Part shown: piece by piece, positions 31,476-42,475 of the stretch | How the letters are laid out: each line of letters starts with the position of its first letter | How positions within the stretch are numbered: position 1 is the first letter of the stretch | Assembly: GCA_029990175.1 (NCBI GenBank) | Contig: JARKIP010000065.1 | Location: forward strand, 9,986,501-10,050,500 | From: Petunia secreta | Lineage: Eukaryota; Streptophyta; Magnoliopsida; Solanales; Solanaceae | Reading direction: 5' to 3' | DNA length: 64,000 nucleotides | The notes under the pieces: model-generated | What the model was told of the DNA's origin: nothing | What the model saw: only the letters and a program-made list of their open reading frames with translations | The model's database searches: none | Translations under genes and position numbers: made by a program

Positions 31476-33658
31476 TTACGACCCAAGGTTTTGGACAGAG
31501 TCCTCCTAGTTGACTTCCTTTCACCCATAGGTGGCGGAGCGCTTTTATCTCGTCTTCCCCGACTCTGCTTTGCCTTCTTCTTCTGCTCAGCCACCTTTTG
31601 AGGAGATAAATCAGCCTTCTCAGCAGCATTCACATAATTTTGAGCCGTGGACTCAGTGTCCAGCTCCTCATCATCACCAATATCCACTTCCTGTTCAGGA
31701 GGCTTATCAAACAAATGCGCTAAAGGTGATGCAGGCTCAAAATTTTTTGCAACCAGCTGCGCATTCTTGCTTCTAGAACTATAATAGGCTGCTCTCAATA
31801 ACTCTTTCTCACTCAGCCTACCTCCTGACAGCACCGGGCTAGCATTAACCACATCCAGCGACATGCCAGGACCTACCTACGCCTTTTCAGGACTACCCTG
31901 TGGCTTTTCATCAATAACATTTTTCGGGCTTGTACCATATTCTGCATTGTCAAATTCATCATCCTTGATACTACTATCCCTTGACATAAAACCCTCTAGC
32001 CCTATGTATTCATCAGTCGGATCTTCTTCATAATTTTCTGCAAAATGCGCATAAGTTTCACTATCCTCAACGTAATCCACCAAATCTTCATCATCCTCTG
32101 AATCTGCCACCTCCATGTCATCACCATCCATCTCAACATCTTCAGTGGCCTTGATTGCCAAAGAGTTAGATGGGGCTTCCTGCTGGGAAGTGTTTTCAAA
32201 CACAGGAACAGCAGAAACAGGCTTTTCAGTAGAAACAGGACCTCCCTGCGGAACTATTACACCAACTAATTCACCCTGTTTTTGCTGCTGAAGCTGAGGA
32301 TTAGCTAGCTGTTTCCCATCATTACCTACAGATTTAGCAGCCCATGTCTGTTTTACCCAGTCCTTAGTAGATTTAGGCAAAGGAACATTACCTTTCCCAG
32401 CTAATTTTTTAGCTGCAGGACGATCCTTTGCTGCATTTTTCTGAACGCCCTGCATTGCTGAATTTCTCTGATCATTGCTTGCTTGACCATCAGCTGTTGC
32501 CTCAACTATAGCCTTGTTGCCCAAATTACCAGCTTCCTAATTCTCCTCCTCCTGCAAAGCTGCAAATTTGTTAGCCCCAGCCTGAACCAAAGCCAATTCG
32601 CCACCAAGTTTCGCACCAACTTTTGAAAATTTATCATTGACGTTCTTGGATTTCTTCTTTGTTGCTTCCCTCCATTCACCTGCATTGTTCACATTACCAA
32701 CAGTCTTACCATTAGTCAGAATACGCAGAGGAGGTGCTGGAACCACAGCATTAGCCTTTGACACATTAACATTTGAATCCCGAGCCTCATTATCATTACA
32801 CCTCTCCCAAAGCTCTGGGTGAATTACCTTACAATTGTTTTCATCATGACCCTGCAACCTACAACTTTTGCAATACAAAGGCAGATGATCATACATAATA
32901 TCCACCCAAGTAGAGGTTATCTCACCAGTGTCATCATCCTCTTCATTGATCAAAACACGGGAAGGGTGTTTTCCCAACAAATCCAGTTCAACCTTGACCC
33001 TGGCACAACTTGGTCTAGTCTTATTCAGAGTCGCAGTGCCAACTTTCAATGGTGTTCCCACTGCTGAAGCAATGGAAAAAATAAATTCTGTAGCAAAAAA
33101 GTTTTGAGGCAAATTTGGAAAACTAATCCATGCATGAGCCATTGAAGTCTCAATATCAGGCTTCCAGTGTCTAGTCCACTTCAATGATCTCATAGGGAAC
33201 GATCTACCTCTAAACTTAATCCAATAAGCAGGTGTTGACAAAAAAATAACATAATCCTCCATAGAAGACAATCTAATCAAAACATACCTGCTGTCCAAGT
33301 AACCAATATTGCACTCACTCTTGATTCCACATTGGCCCGTGATGATTTTACGTAGGTTTTCCAAATTAGGCCTACCATACAAAACTTTCCCAATAACTGC
33401 TAATTGCAACTTCTCCTTTGTAAGAGATTTCTTCACCTCAGATGTTTTCCATATTAATTGAGCCACTCCTTGAGCATAAACAACAGTACGAAATAATCTT
33501 TGATCAATTTCTTATTTTTGAACCTGTGGTTTCAAAATATGGGACAATGAAGGGGGTTGATTGTTATGATTTTGGGGTGTTTGCATAGTGGGTGGGGTGG
33601 GATTGGGTTGAACAACCCCTGGGGGGGCTGCCCAACCGGTTGCGCGGCCATGGCCGAG
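31472..33658 (-). pseudogene. LINE-d ORF1, stops but single frame over most of its length
   Basis: The ATG near 33658 is followed by GQPPQG, where a seventh C shifts the frame. From 33466 the DUF4283 domain is clear (AVIGKVLYGRP, CGIKSECNIGYLD, AWISFPNLPQNFFATEF, TRPSCARVKVELDLLG), then the knuckle CKSCRLQGHDENNC. Two TAG stops (near 32535 and 31875) look like CAG or CAA changed by C-to-T. The C-terminus has ESTAQNYVNAAEKADLSPQK and a basic SRGRRDK tail. It would be about 720 residues. Confidence 0.8.
33606..33636 (-). promoter_or_regulatory. ORF1 5' coding hairpin of LINE-d
   Basis: Fourteen pairs: GGTTGGGCAGCCCC with GGGGTTGTTCAACC. The outer U-A and G-C pairs differ from LINE-a but remain paired. 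Confidence 0.65.
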
Positions 33659-33764
33659 CCTAAAAGTGGTGGCGCCTCCTTTCTCCTCAAATCTCCCTAA
33701 AATCGCCTAGGGGTAGAGAGAGAAGAGAGGTTTTTCTGGTTTAGGGTTTTTTGGGTTTAGGGGG

Positions 33765-33807
33765 TTTTTTTTTTTTTTTTTTGAGCAAAATTCCATCGGG
33801 TTTAGGG
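33765..33807 (-). mobile_element. Fragment e: extreme 3' scrap of a LINE
   Basis: Poly(A), then GAGCAAAATTCCATCGGG, which resembles the end of the LINE-d tail, then TTTAGGG. Only about 25 bp of element remain between two tails, a heavily 5'-truncated insertion. Confidence 0.55.
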
Positions 33808-33827
33808 TTTTTTTTTTTAAATCAAGA

Positions 33828-33853
33828 GTCAGCTAGGCATTGCACCTAGTGAC
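33828..33853 (-). promoter_or_regulatory. 3'-terminal hairpin of LINE-f
   Basis: Sense GTCACTAGGT pairs with GCCTAG and TGAC around a bulged C. A variant of the family hairpin. Confidence 0.6.
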
Positions 33854-33861
33854 CATTTTTA

Positions 33862-34926
33862 TTAATAGACAAAAAAATAAACACAAAGTCTTACAATGTG
33901 TGCACATAACAAGTGCAAAAACAAGTGTACCCTACTTCTCCCTAAAATAGCACCAAGCTTACTTATTGTCCTCACTCTCTTGGGCTGAATGCCATTGGGC
34001 ATTAATACCACCAAGTAGGATGAAAATAACTCATAATCTGGATGCCAAAAAACATGAGAAGTAGGATCTAAACAGCTACCAAAACAAGGAATACAAACTA
34101 GACAAAGTGTAGAGTATTGCCTAACTAGTCTTGATCTTCCTTGTTGCTTGCAGGGTGCATGTAACTCCAGTAAGAATTCTGAGCCTCCTTGAACACTTAT
34201 CCTTATGACAAGCATCACTCCAACTTGTTTGTCAACTAACTGAGTTTTCAGTCTCACAAAAGAGGAAGTATGTATCTCCAGCGGGTGCAACTTGAGCCAA
34301 ACAAGTCTCCTAAAGCAGTGGAGAACCGGTGCTCCTCCATCACTGTAAAGCATATTACATTGAATGAAGAATTCTAGATCTCCTTGAGCAATAATCAGTA
34401 GAACAAGCAACACTCCAGCTTGGTTCTCAAATAGGTGAGGATGCAACAACATAGCACATCCCAAACTAAGAAGCAAGTTAGCAATCATAATGTATGTAAG
34501 AAATAGACAAATTACAAACTGAGTGGAATGTATTGTAAACTTCAAAGCAATCTCAGCTTGTAAAGATGTCAAAGTATTCACTGTAATCCAGCTAGTAGTT
34601 CTCAAGCTTGTACCAGCACATTTGAGCTGAAAGAATCGACTAAGACAGTGAAGCACCACTGCTCCACAAGCATTATACCTGTAGAGCACCGGTGCTCCAC
34701 CAGTGTCCCTCAGCATTTTTACACTTATGAGTGTATCAAAACTGTAGTCCCAACTATGTATAGATACATCCACCTTGTACCTGCAAACAAAGAAGCTAAT
34801 GTTAGTGAAATAAACCCCTATGATCTCCACTATAAAGTCTTGATCATAAGGGGCAGTGTCCAAACTCCAATGAGCTCCTTCTAATCCAACTTCTCCTCGG
34901 ATTGTCATCCCTATAAACCTCTCCAT
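33862..34926 (-). CDS. LINE-f ORF3, 354 codons open, unknown function
   Basis: Starts MERFIGMTI, overlapping the ORF2 stop (34911-34913) by 16 nt, and runs uninterrupted to 33862, a few bases from the 3' hairpin. It contains YFTNISFFVCRYK (aligned in frame with FSNFVCSFCR of LINE-g), two GGAPVL..HC-type segments, several hydrophobic stretches and YLVVLMPNGIQPK near the end. No known domain. Its survival in a 5'-truncated copy argues for a coding ancestor, but composition bias should be excluded. Confidence 0.45.
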   Translation of the reverse strand: MERFIGMTIRGEVGLEGAHWSLDTAPYDQDFIVEIIGVYFTNISFFVCRYKVDVSIHSWDYSFDTLISVKMLRDTGGAPVLYRYNACGAVVLHCLSRFFQLKCAGTSLRTTSWITVNTLTSLQAEIALKFTIHSTQFVICLFLTYIMIANLLLSLGCAMLLHPHLFENQAGVLLVLLIIAQGDLEFFIQCNMLYSDGGAPVLHCFRRLVWLKLHPLEIHTSSFVRLKTQLVDKQVGVMLVIRISVQGGSEFLLELHAPCKQQGRSRLVRQYSTLCLVCIPCFGSCLDPTSHVFWHPDYELFSSYLVVLMPNGIQPKRVRTISKLGAILGRSRVHLFLHLLCAHIVRLCVYFFVY

Positions 34927-35110
34927 CTCTTAGCTCTAAACTCCACACAGTTATGCTTGTCAAAATTGACTATGAACTTGGCTTTAGAAGGCAATTCACC
35001 AAAGGATGTAAATCTAACAGTAGGCAACTCATAAGCAAGATTGGCAAGACAATCAGCTAACTTATTACCCTCTCTCAATATGTGTTGAAACTGGAAGCTC
35101 CCTAACTGTT
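34911..35110 (-). pseudogene. LINE-f ORF2 remnant: C-terminal RNase H
   Basis: Reads SFQFQHILREGNKLADCLAN, the last RNase H block, followed by LPSKAKFIVNFDKH and RAKRWRGL, then the stop. 5' truncation removed everything upstream. Confidence 0.8.
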
Positions 35111-35144
35111 TTAAGGGTTTAGGGTTTTTTTTTTTAAATGAATA

Positions 35145-35166
35145 TCACTAAGCTCAGGCTTAGTGA
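35145..35166 (-). promoter_or_regulatory. 3'-terminal hairpin of LINE-g
   Basis: Nine-bp stem TCACTAAGC/GCTTAGTGA. The ORF3 stop codon lies in one arm. Confidence 0.75.
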
Positions 35167-36023
35167 CAAATTTTATTAAAAATTAAGGAAAACAAAAACC
35201 AAGTCTTTACAAGGCAAAACAAAATAAAGTGAAACAAACAACCTGTGAAAACTAAATAATGTCTAACTAGTGCTTTCCTATGTATATGACCTTGATCAAT
35301 ACTTCTCCAATTGGGTTGAGCATTAACTAATGCTAATACCACCAATATGAAGTCATATTGCTCAAAGATATGATACTTAACAACATGAGCACTAGCTACT
35401 AACACGATTAGGCCAATGAAGAAGCCAAGGAAAACTTGTATCCACTTCTGTGTAAGCATAGCTTCAGGGAGTCGTAGGCAATCCACACGAGCATCTTCAA
35501 GTAAGGAATAGCAAATCAGCTGGAAAACAGTGATTAGGCACCGGTGCTCCACCCTTAAAACAGTCGTGGAGCAAAGGTGCTCTACCAGCCAAATAAGATC
35601 CTGAAAAGAAGCAATGGTAGAGCACTGGTCCTCCACCCTTGTAGCAAACCTGGAAAGGTGTTTCACTAGCAAATCTGTTAAGGCAATGCCAAAGTTACTA
35701 GCATAGCCAAGCATGAAATACGAATTCAAATAGAACCAAGCCAATGAGGAACCAAAGAGCATTAGCAAGCTGAAGCTAAATAGCCTAGGATAAGTGTCTT
35801 GTGAACACAAGTAGACGATCAAGTATAAGAGATAATGAGGCTCTTCTGTGAGAAGTAATGAAGTGTCACTAAATACACTCGACAAAGTCATGAGTGTCTT
35901 CCTAGAAAAATGCTTTTGATACTTCCAAAGAAGAAGCATCAAGAGCATAAAGTAAGACCTGCAAAATGAGCAAACAAAGTTAGAAAAAATAGGTGCCTTC
36001 TCCTCAAATGTGACCAGTTGCAT
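35160..36023 (-). CDS. LINE-g ORF3, 287 codons open, unknown function
   Basis: The ATG at 36023 overlaps the ORF2 end by 20 nt, as in LINE-b. It reads KAPIFSNFVCSFCR, then several hydrophobic segments (FLGFFIGLIVLVASAHVV among them), FILVVLALVNAQPNW, and ends in the 3' hairpin. It is rich in Leu, Phe and Cys, suggesting membrane segments. No recognised family. Openness over the whole 3' region in LINE-g, LINE-f and almost all of LINE-b is the main evidence. Confidence 0.45.
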   Translation of the reverse strand: MQLVTFEEKAPIFSNFVCSFCRSYFMLLMLLLWKYQKHFSRKTLMTLSSVFSDTSLLLTEEPHYLLYLIVYLCSQDTYPRLFSFSLLMLFGSSLAWFYLNSYFMLGYASNFGIALTDLLVKHLSRFATRVEDQCSTIASFQDLIWLVEHLCSTTVLRVEHRCLITVFQLICYSLLEDARVDCLRLPEAMLTQKWIQVFLGFFIGLIVLVASAHVVKYHIFEQYDFILVVLALVNAQPNWRSIDQGHIHRKALVRHYLVFTGCLFHFILFCLVKTWFLFSLIFNKICH

Positions 36024-39000
36024 GCTTAACCAATCTAGCTCTATATGTAGGCAACTGGAACTTATCCCAATTCACAATCCTTCTCCCTTGTACTCCCAGC
36101 TCATTGAAGCCAAAGAACTCCTTCTCCCCCACTTCATAAGCCACATTAGCTAGATGATCAGCTAGTTTGGTTCCCTCCCTGAGGACATGAGCAAAGCTGA
36201 AAGATCCTTCACCTCTCAAAGCATTGATCTCATCAATAACCCCTGCTATGTACCATGCTACCTCCTAGCTGCCTTCAATAATGTTTTTGAGAAGAAGAGA
36301 GTCAGTTTCAATGAGTACATACCGAGCAACATTGTCCAGGCAGTACTTCATGGCCTCCAAAATGGCAAGTGCCTCAGCCCTAACATTAGTACCCTCCCCT
36401 ATCAATTTGGCTCTAGCATACATCAAGTATCCATGATCATTCCTCACACAAAAACCCAGTGAGCTCAACCCAGGATTGCCTCTACTTGCACCATCAGTAT
36501 TACACTTAAAGGTGCCAATCACTGGTAGCCTCCAGACCACTTTGGTGAACCTGAGCTGCTGCCTATAAGATTCAAGGAAATGCACACGAGCAGGCCAGTC
36601 GACTGGAGCTATTTGGATGCCTGGATATCTCACCCTAAGCAGCATATGCAAGTTCTTGGATATTTTATGGATGAGTCTTCTGAAGGACACCTTCCCTCCA
36701 TGAGCTATTGTGTTCCTCCTCTTCCAAAGCTCCCATACCACAAAGGCAGGCACTGCTTGGAAAAGGAGCTTAAGCCAAGGTCTCTTCTTAATCTTCCACC
36801 ACTTGGTAATGACTTGTGTGAACCTCCAATCCTGTATGACAAAGCCTAGTGCATTGTCATAGAAACTTCACACATTCTTGGCAATTGAGCTTGTGACAAA
36901 TAAATGTTCTCTTATCTCCTCCTTTGGATGTTCACAACACCAATATCTTGAAGGCATGTGGTATCCCATCATTTTTAGCTCAGCATCTAGAGGTAGCTTG
37001 AATTTCCAAGCTCTCCACAGGACAAAGGAAATTTTGAAGGGCACTCCTTTCAACCAAATCAGCTTGTATACCTCCTGTATAACACCTTTAGCTATAATAT
37101 ATTGATATGCAATCTTAACTGAAAACTTACCATTTGATGTGAGCTCCCACCATGGGGTATCTCTTTGCATAGTAATCTGACCAGGCTTGATTACATCAAT
37201 GACATGCTGAGCTAGGTCCTCAGGTAAAGCTTCACCAAGTAGTTGCTGATTCCACCCATCAGTGTCATAAAAGTCCTTCACCACATTGAGCTCCTCCCTG
37301 ATATAAAAGTTCCTAGGAACAACAAAGTAAAGTGCACCAAGCTGAGTCCAATTATCATACCAGAAATGAGAAGACCCTTGCTTGACCTGCCACACTATTT
37401 CATGGTCCACCATGGCTCTCTCTTGCAACATCTTTTGCCAAAATGGAGAGCCATCAGTGTAGGGCACCACTGAGTAATGTATCTTGTTGCAATACTTGTT
37501 GGCTATAAATGTACCCCACAAGGAAGTCTTTGTTCTGAAATTCCACCAGAGCTTTGCAAAAAGGGCCTTAGAGACATCATGCAGTGATTTGAATCCCACA
37601 CCTCCTTCAGCATATGGCTTACAAAGTGTATCCCAGGAAGTCCAATGTCTCCTAGAATGATCTTCTGAATTGTTCCAGTAGAAGTTAGCAAACATCTTGT
37701 GCAATTGAGTGATGACATTGTCTGGGGGATTCATAGCTGAGAGCAAGTGAATAGGCATGCTAAGCAAGACATGCTGGATCAGAATGGCTCTTCCACCAAA
37801 GAATAACATCTTAGCTTTCCAGGCTTGAGCTGCTTTTGAAACTTAGCAATAATATCATCAAACTGTGCCTTATTCCTCCTTTTGTATGTAATAGGACATC
37901 CAAGATAGGTAAAGGGGAATGCACCCCTCTCAATCTGTGTGGTGTGTGCCACTCTATCCACCAAATACTGACTGACCTTGTGATACATATAAGTGGAGCT
38001 CCTCTTTGTTGATCTTCTGACCACTAGCACCTTCATAAGCATCCAACACACCCATCATCAACCTAAGCGAAGTGGTATCAGTGGAACAAAAGAGGATAGT
38101 ATCATCAGCATAGGCCAAGTGATTAACATAAGGACTCCATTTTGGCATAGCAAAGCTCTTGAACATTGCATTCTCATGGAGAGCATTCAGAGCCCTTGAA
38201 AGAACCTCAGCAGACAGGATGAACAATGTAGGGGAGAGAGGATCTCCTTGCTTCAGACCCCTAGAAGAAGTAAAGAAACCATGAGGATGACCATTAAATA
38301 AGACAGTGTACCAATTGTTGTTGAGCAACCTGATTATCATATCAATACAGACTTCACTAAATGCCATCTTCCTCAACACCTTAGACAAAAACAACCAGGA
38401 TACCCTATCATAGGCTTTCATCATGTCCATCTTAATAACTAGATTAGCCTCCTTGGCCCTCTTCCTGATGTCATCAACAATTTCATGCACTAGCAAAACA
38501 TTGTCAACTATGTTTCTTCCCTCGACAAATCCAGCCTGAGTGGGGGAGATGAGAGTAGGGAGCAGCTGGACTAACCTCTCATGAAGCACCCTGGATATTA
38601 CTTTGTTAATGAAATTGCACAAACTGATTGGTCTGAAGTCAGAGAAGGTTGCCACATTGGGTTTCTTAGCCAGTAGGATAAGATTAGTGTGAGAAACAAA
38701 CTTAGGGATCTCATGCCCACAAAAGAAGGCTCTGACAAGCTTGATGACATCAGGAGCAATGATGTCCCAGCAAGAATGCTAGAACCTGCCAGAGAAACCA
38801 TCTGGCCCACTAGCACTATCTCCACTTAAGCCAAATACAGCCTTCTTGACTTCCTCTGGATTGGGAAGTTCTTCAATAGCTTGGTTCTGTTCAGCAGTCA
38901 CCATAGGTTGGACATGAAGAAGTAAGTCAAAATTCAACTGAGCATGATCACTAGTGAACTGTTGCTGATAGTACCAAGCAGCTTCGGCAGCCATAGCATC

Positions 39001-40170
39001 CTATCAGCTAGCCAGTTCCCATCCCTATCCTGAATCTTGTGAATCTTCAGCTTCTTTCTTCTACCTTGGACCTGGGCATGAAAGAATTTGGTGTTGTGAT
39101 CCCCATCCTTGAACCAGTGAAAACCAGACTTTTTGCCTCCAGAACTCATCCTCCAAATGTAGCACCCTCTTGAGCTCAGCTTCAGCTTTCTTGAGCTGCT
39201 CTCTATGATATTCACTAGGGGCTTCCTCCAGCTTCTCCTCATGGGACTTGATGATGTCTTCTAGAGAGGCAATCTTCTGAAAGATGTTGCCAAAGGTCTA
39301 TTTGCTCCATCTACTCAAAGCCTGCTTCACCTTCTTTAGCTTCCTATGAAAAATGATGAAGGGATCACCCTCACAGTCACACACCCAGTTGTCCCTTACT
39401 ACTTGCAGAAAGGAGTCATGTTCAGTCCAGAAGTTGAGGAACTTAAATGATTTAATGATGTTGTCAGGGTCAGTAGAGCATGAGATCAGCAAGGGAGAGT
39501 GGTCAGATCCAGTTCTTGCTAGATGTTCAACCTCAACCATAGGAAAGTAGTCAATGAACTCCTGGTTAGCAAAGCACCTATCAATTCTTTTCAGAATGAA
39601 GTGATCTTCTACTCTCCCATTCCACCAAGTTTAAGTACTTCCAGTGAAGCCAAGGTCAATGAGGTTGCAAGCTGAAATGGTTGCTACAAAGTCATCTACT
39701 TCTGAGGTGCATACAGGCAGTCCTCCATACTTCTCTTCTTCAGACATGATCACATTGAAGTTTCCACCAATGAGCCAAGGTTGCACCATAGAACTAGCCA
39801 AAAACTGAAGTGAATGCCATAGTGGCATTCTATCTAATCTATCACATTTAGCATAGACTAAGCTGACAACAAGGTCTTTGTCCAACTGAATGTGATGTAA
39901 CTTCAAGGTAAGGATTTGCTCCTGATCATCAATGATGGAAACAGCATAGTCATCACTCACAAAAGCCCAAATCTTACCACTGACATTAGAGATAGACCAA
40001 TGCATATTGAGCTTCAAACCATAGACCTGAACTCTACATGCATCTTGAAATGGTTCCAGCAGGCCAATGAAAGAAAAATGGTGGTGTCTATGAAGTGTTG
40101 TGAGCCTTGTAAAAGCCTCTTGTGTATTAACTGAACAGATGTTCCAAATCAAGGCTTTGTGCATCATCAT
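36004..40170 (-). pseudogene. LINE-g ORF2 (APE endonuclease, RT, zf-RVT, RNase H)
   Basis: MMMHKALIWNICSVNTQEAF overlaps the ORF1 stop (TAATG). In the endonuclease the usual GGDFN reads GGNFN, a likely loss of a catalytic Asp; GSDHSPL is kept. Stops occur near 39632, 39299 and 38780, with a frameshift near 39150. RT is at 38994-37779: SASGPDGFSGRF, RPISLCNF, QAGFVEGR, QGDPLSPTLF and intact YADD. After a frameshift near 37990, zf-RVT follows (37809-36868) and then RNase H (NTDGASRGNPG, RAEA, ETDS, HVLREGTKLADH; 36753-36004). Overall length matches the other copies. Confidence 0.88.
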
Positions 40171-42334
40171 TAAACCTTGGATTTGGAGCTCCTGATTGGT
40201 TGAATCCTAGCCACTGGACCAGGTTCTTTTTTTTGTCTCTTGCCACCTTTTTTGGGAACATCTCTAGGTGAGAGGTCCCCCTCCCTAGATACTTCCTGGA
40301 AATTGTGAGCAGTCGACTCTTCCTCCTCATCCAATTCATCCTCATCTCCTATATCATCAAGAAGCACAAGCTGCCTGGAAGGAGAATGCCTTTGTTGCCT
40401 TTGTAAGATATCCTTGCCATCACTTAATTGCAAGGAGTTGATCAATGCTTTCTCTTCATCAGTGAAATCAGCTTTAGTCGAGCCCTTTGACAAAACTTCA
40501 GGCTGCTTTAAATTAGGTGCCAAGTCTGGGAGGTGTGACTGAGAGGGTATGGATTTGTCTGAAGTGTTAAGTGGAACGTGTGATTCAATAGGATTTGGAT
40601 TTGGTTTAAGAGTAGGATTTGGGATGGTCAGGGTGGGCATAATCATGTTTTAATCCGTTTGAGCTGTTAATTTCTTCAAAGTATCCAAGGGGATCAAAAC
40701 AGGGTTGAAGTAAACCCCTCAGCTTGATTGAGCAAAATCTCTGCCTGAGCATTAATAACCTTCAAACTCCCAGCTTTAAAACTCGCATTAAATGCATTCC
40801 CAGTCGGCTTAGGAGTCGACTGCATTAACTCCAATTCCGACATTGATTCTGCTTCCTTTAATTCCACGCGTGGGGATTCCAAGCCTGAAGCTTTAATGCT
40901 CATTGAAGGGTTCACACTGGAAACCTATGCATTAAAAGCAACCCTAGCTCCCAGCTTCTCCCCACTAAGATCCACACGCGTCTTCAATACTCCATCATTA
41001 GCCGCCAAATCTTTGTCTTTGACTCCCTGACTCCCAGCTTCATTACACCCAACATTAACTGCATCTTCTTTAATAAGCTGGGCTTCATTCACATTAGGGT
41101 TGCCAACCGTTTTAACTACCTCCTTGCCCACGTGTGCCTTGTTTGAATTTAAAATTGGGATATTCTCCTCTTAAATTTGTAAAGCTGCAAACGAATTAGC
41201 ATTACGCTGACCCTCATGAGCACCTTCTCTCACTTGAACACCCTGACCTTGTGGAGCAACACCCCTCTTTCTTGTAGCCACTTGCCATACCTGATTAGGG
41301 TTTTGTCCCCTAGGACCATAATCTTGAACTTGTCTTCTTAAATTTTGTACACCTTTGCCTCCATTACCAGTTTGTTCTCCAATAGTGTTGCTAGGGCCAG
41401 GCTCCCCTACTATTTTCCCACTCTTTAACACCTTGAGCAGGCCTGTATTAGCTTGCTGTTGTTGAGTTCCCTTGTCAGCTTCCCTATCACTTTTTGCAGC
41501 ATCTTTCTCATATATGTTGGGGTGTAACACACGACACTCTTCATCATTGTGCCCTTGAAGACTACACTGCGGGCAATACTTAGGCAAATAGTCATAAATA
41601 ATCTTGATACACTTGGAATGCTTAATGTTTGAATCCTCATCGACTTCCACTATGTCAATCTCCTCAGGCAGTTCACCTAGTAGGTCAACCTCAACTTTAA
41701 CTCGTGCACAACTAGGGCGAGTATGGTTAATGGTGGCAGCATCTAATTGTAGAGGTTTTCCCACTGCCAAAGCAAGTGAAAACAAACATTCCTTTACAAA
41801 GAAGTTAGGTGGGAGATTAGGGAAGGAGATCCAACCAATTGCAATTGAGGTTTCCTTTCTAGTATCACACCATGGATCCCACTTCAAGGTTCTCATCAAG
41901 AAAGAATCACGACCAACTTTTAACCAATGACTCTTCGACAGTAGATTAACATAATCTTCAAAAAGGGCACACCTAATCAATATACTACGATAGTCAAGGG
42001 AACCAATCACACAGTGTCCTTTTATTTCGCATTGAGGTGGAATGAGCTTCCTTAATTCATTGAGGTCTGGTGCTCCATAAGTGAATTTCCCAATGATTCC
42101 ATAACTCAGTTTGGTAGAGGCAATAGCCTGTTGGATCTCTTTAGTCTTCCAAAGCATGGTAGGGCGACCATTGATACGAGTAGGGGGTCGAATAGGTAGA
42201 TTAGGGTTTTGTGCAGCTTGGGTAGGGATGTTTGGGGAGGGTGGAGCTAGTACTGCAGCGTAGGAAGATGTAGGGGGTTGTGTGGTGGACTGAGCAACCC
42301 CAGTGGGGGGCTGCCCAGTGGCCGGAGTGGCCAT
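40170..42334 (-). pseudogene. LINE-g ORF1 (DUF4283 + CCHC), lightly broken
   Basis: The first 387 codons (42334-41171) are open: MATPATGQPPTGVAQSTTQP, GIIGKFTYGAPDLNELRK, CEIKGHCVIGSLD, WDPWCDTRKETSIAIGW, NHTRPSCARVKVEVDLLG and the knuckle CPQCSLQGHNDEEC. A stop near 41173 and frameshifts break the variable middle. The C-terminal 158 codons (40646-40170) are open, with LINSLQLSDGKDILQRQQRH, ESTAHNFQEVSREGDLSPRD and RSSKSKV. It would be about 720 residues and nucleic-acid-binding by family. Confidence 0.85.
42289..42319 (-). promoter_or_regulatory. ORF1 5' coding hairpin of LINE-g
   Basis: Thirteen pairs: ACTGGGCAGCCCC with GGGGTTGCTCAGT, 5-nt loop. Confidence 0.65.
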
Positions 42335-42451
42335 GGAAAGAGCTGGCCGAAATCGCCTAAGAATCGCCTAAGAATCGCCTAGTCTAGAGAGAAAACTAGG
42401 GCGCGGGGTGGGGTTTTTTTTAGGGTTTAGGGGTTTTTTTTTAATCAAGAG

Positions 42452-42475
42452 TCAACTAGGCATTCCACCTAGTGA
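42452..42475 (-). promoter_or_regulatory. 3'-terminal hairpin of LINE-h
   Basis: Sense TCACTAGGT pairs with GCCTAG and TGA with one bulged base, as in LINE-f. Confidence 0.6.

Larger units (their letters stand above)
30489..33764 (-). mobile_element. LINE-d: ORF1-only LINE
   Basis: This 3.28-kb unit has CCCCCTAAACCC and CCCTAAACC motifs at the 5' end, ORF1 (about 33658-31472), an overlapping terminal ORF, a GC-rich block (about 31010-31180), the small ORF, the hairpin and poly(A). It is the closest relative of LINE-j. ORF2 is absent. Confidence 0.85.
33808..35124 (-). mobile_element. LINE-f: 5'-truncated LINE
   Basis: It starts within RNase H (after CCCTAAACCC) and keeps the ORF2 end (35110-34911), ORF3, hairpin and poly(A). 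Same subfamily as LINE-h. Confidence 0.85.
35125..42433 (-). mobile_element. LINE-g: near full-length L1-type LINE
   Basis: 7.3 kb: leader with CCCTAAACCC and TCTCTCTAG, ORF1 42334-40170, ORF2 40170-36004, ORF3 36023-35160, hairpin, poly(A). Stops and frameshifts in ORF2 make it defective, but it gives the clearest view of the autonomous layout. Confidence 0.9.
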
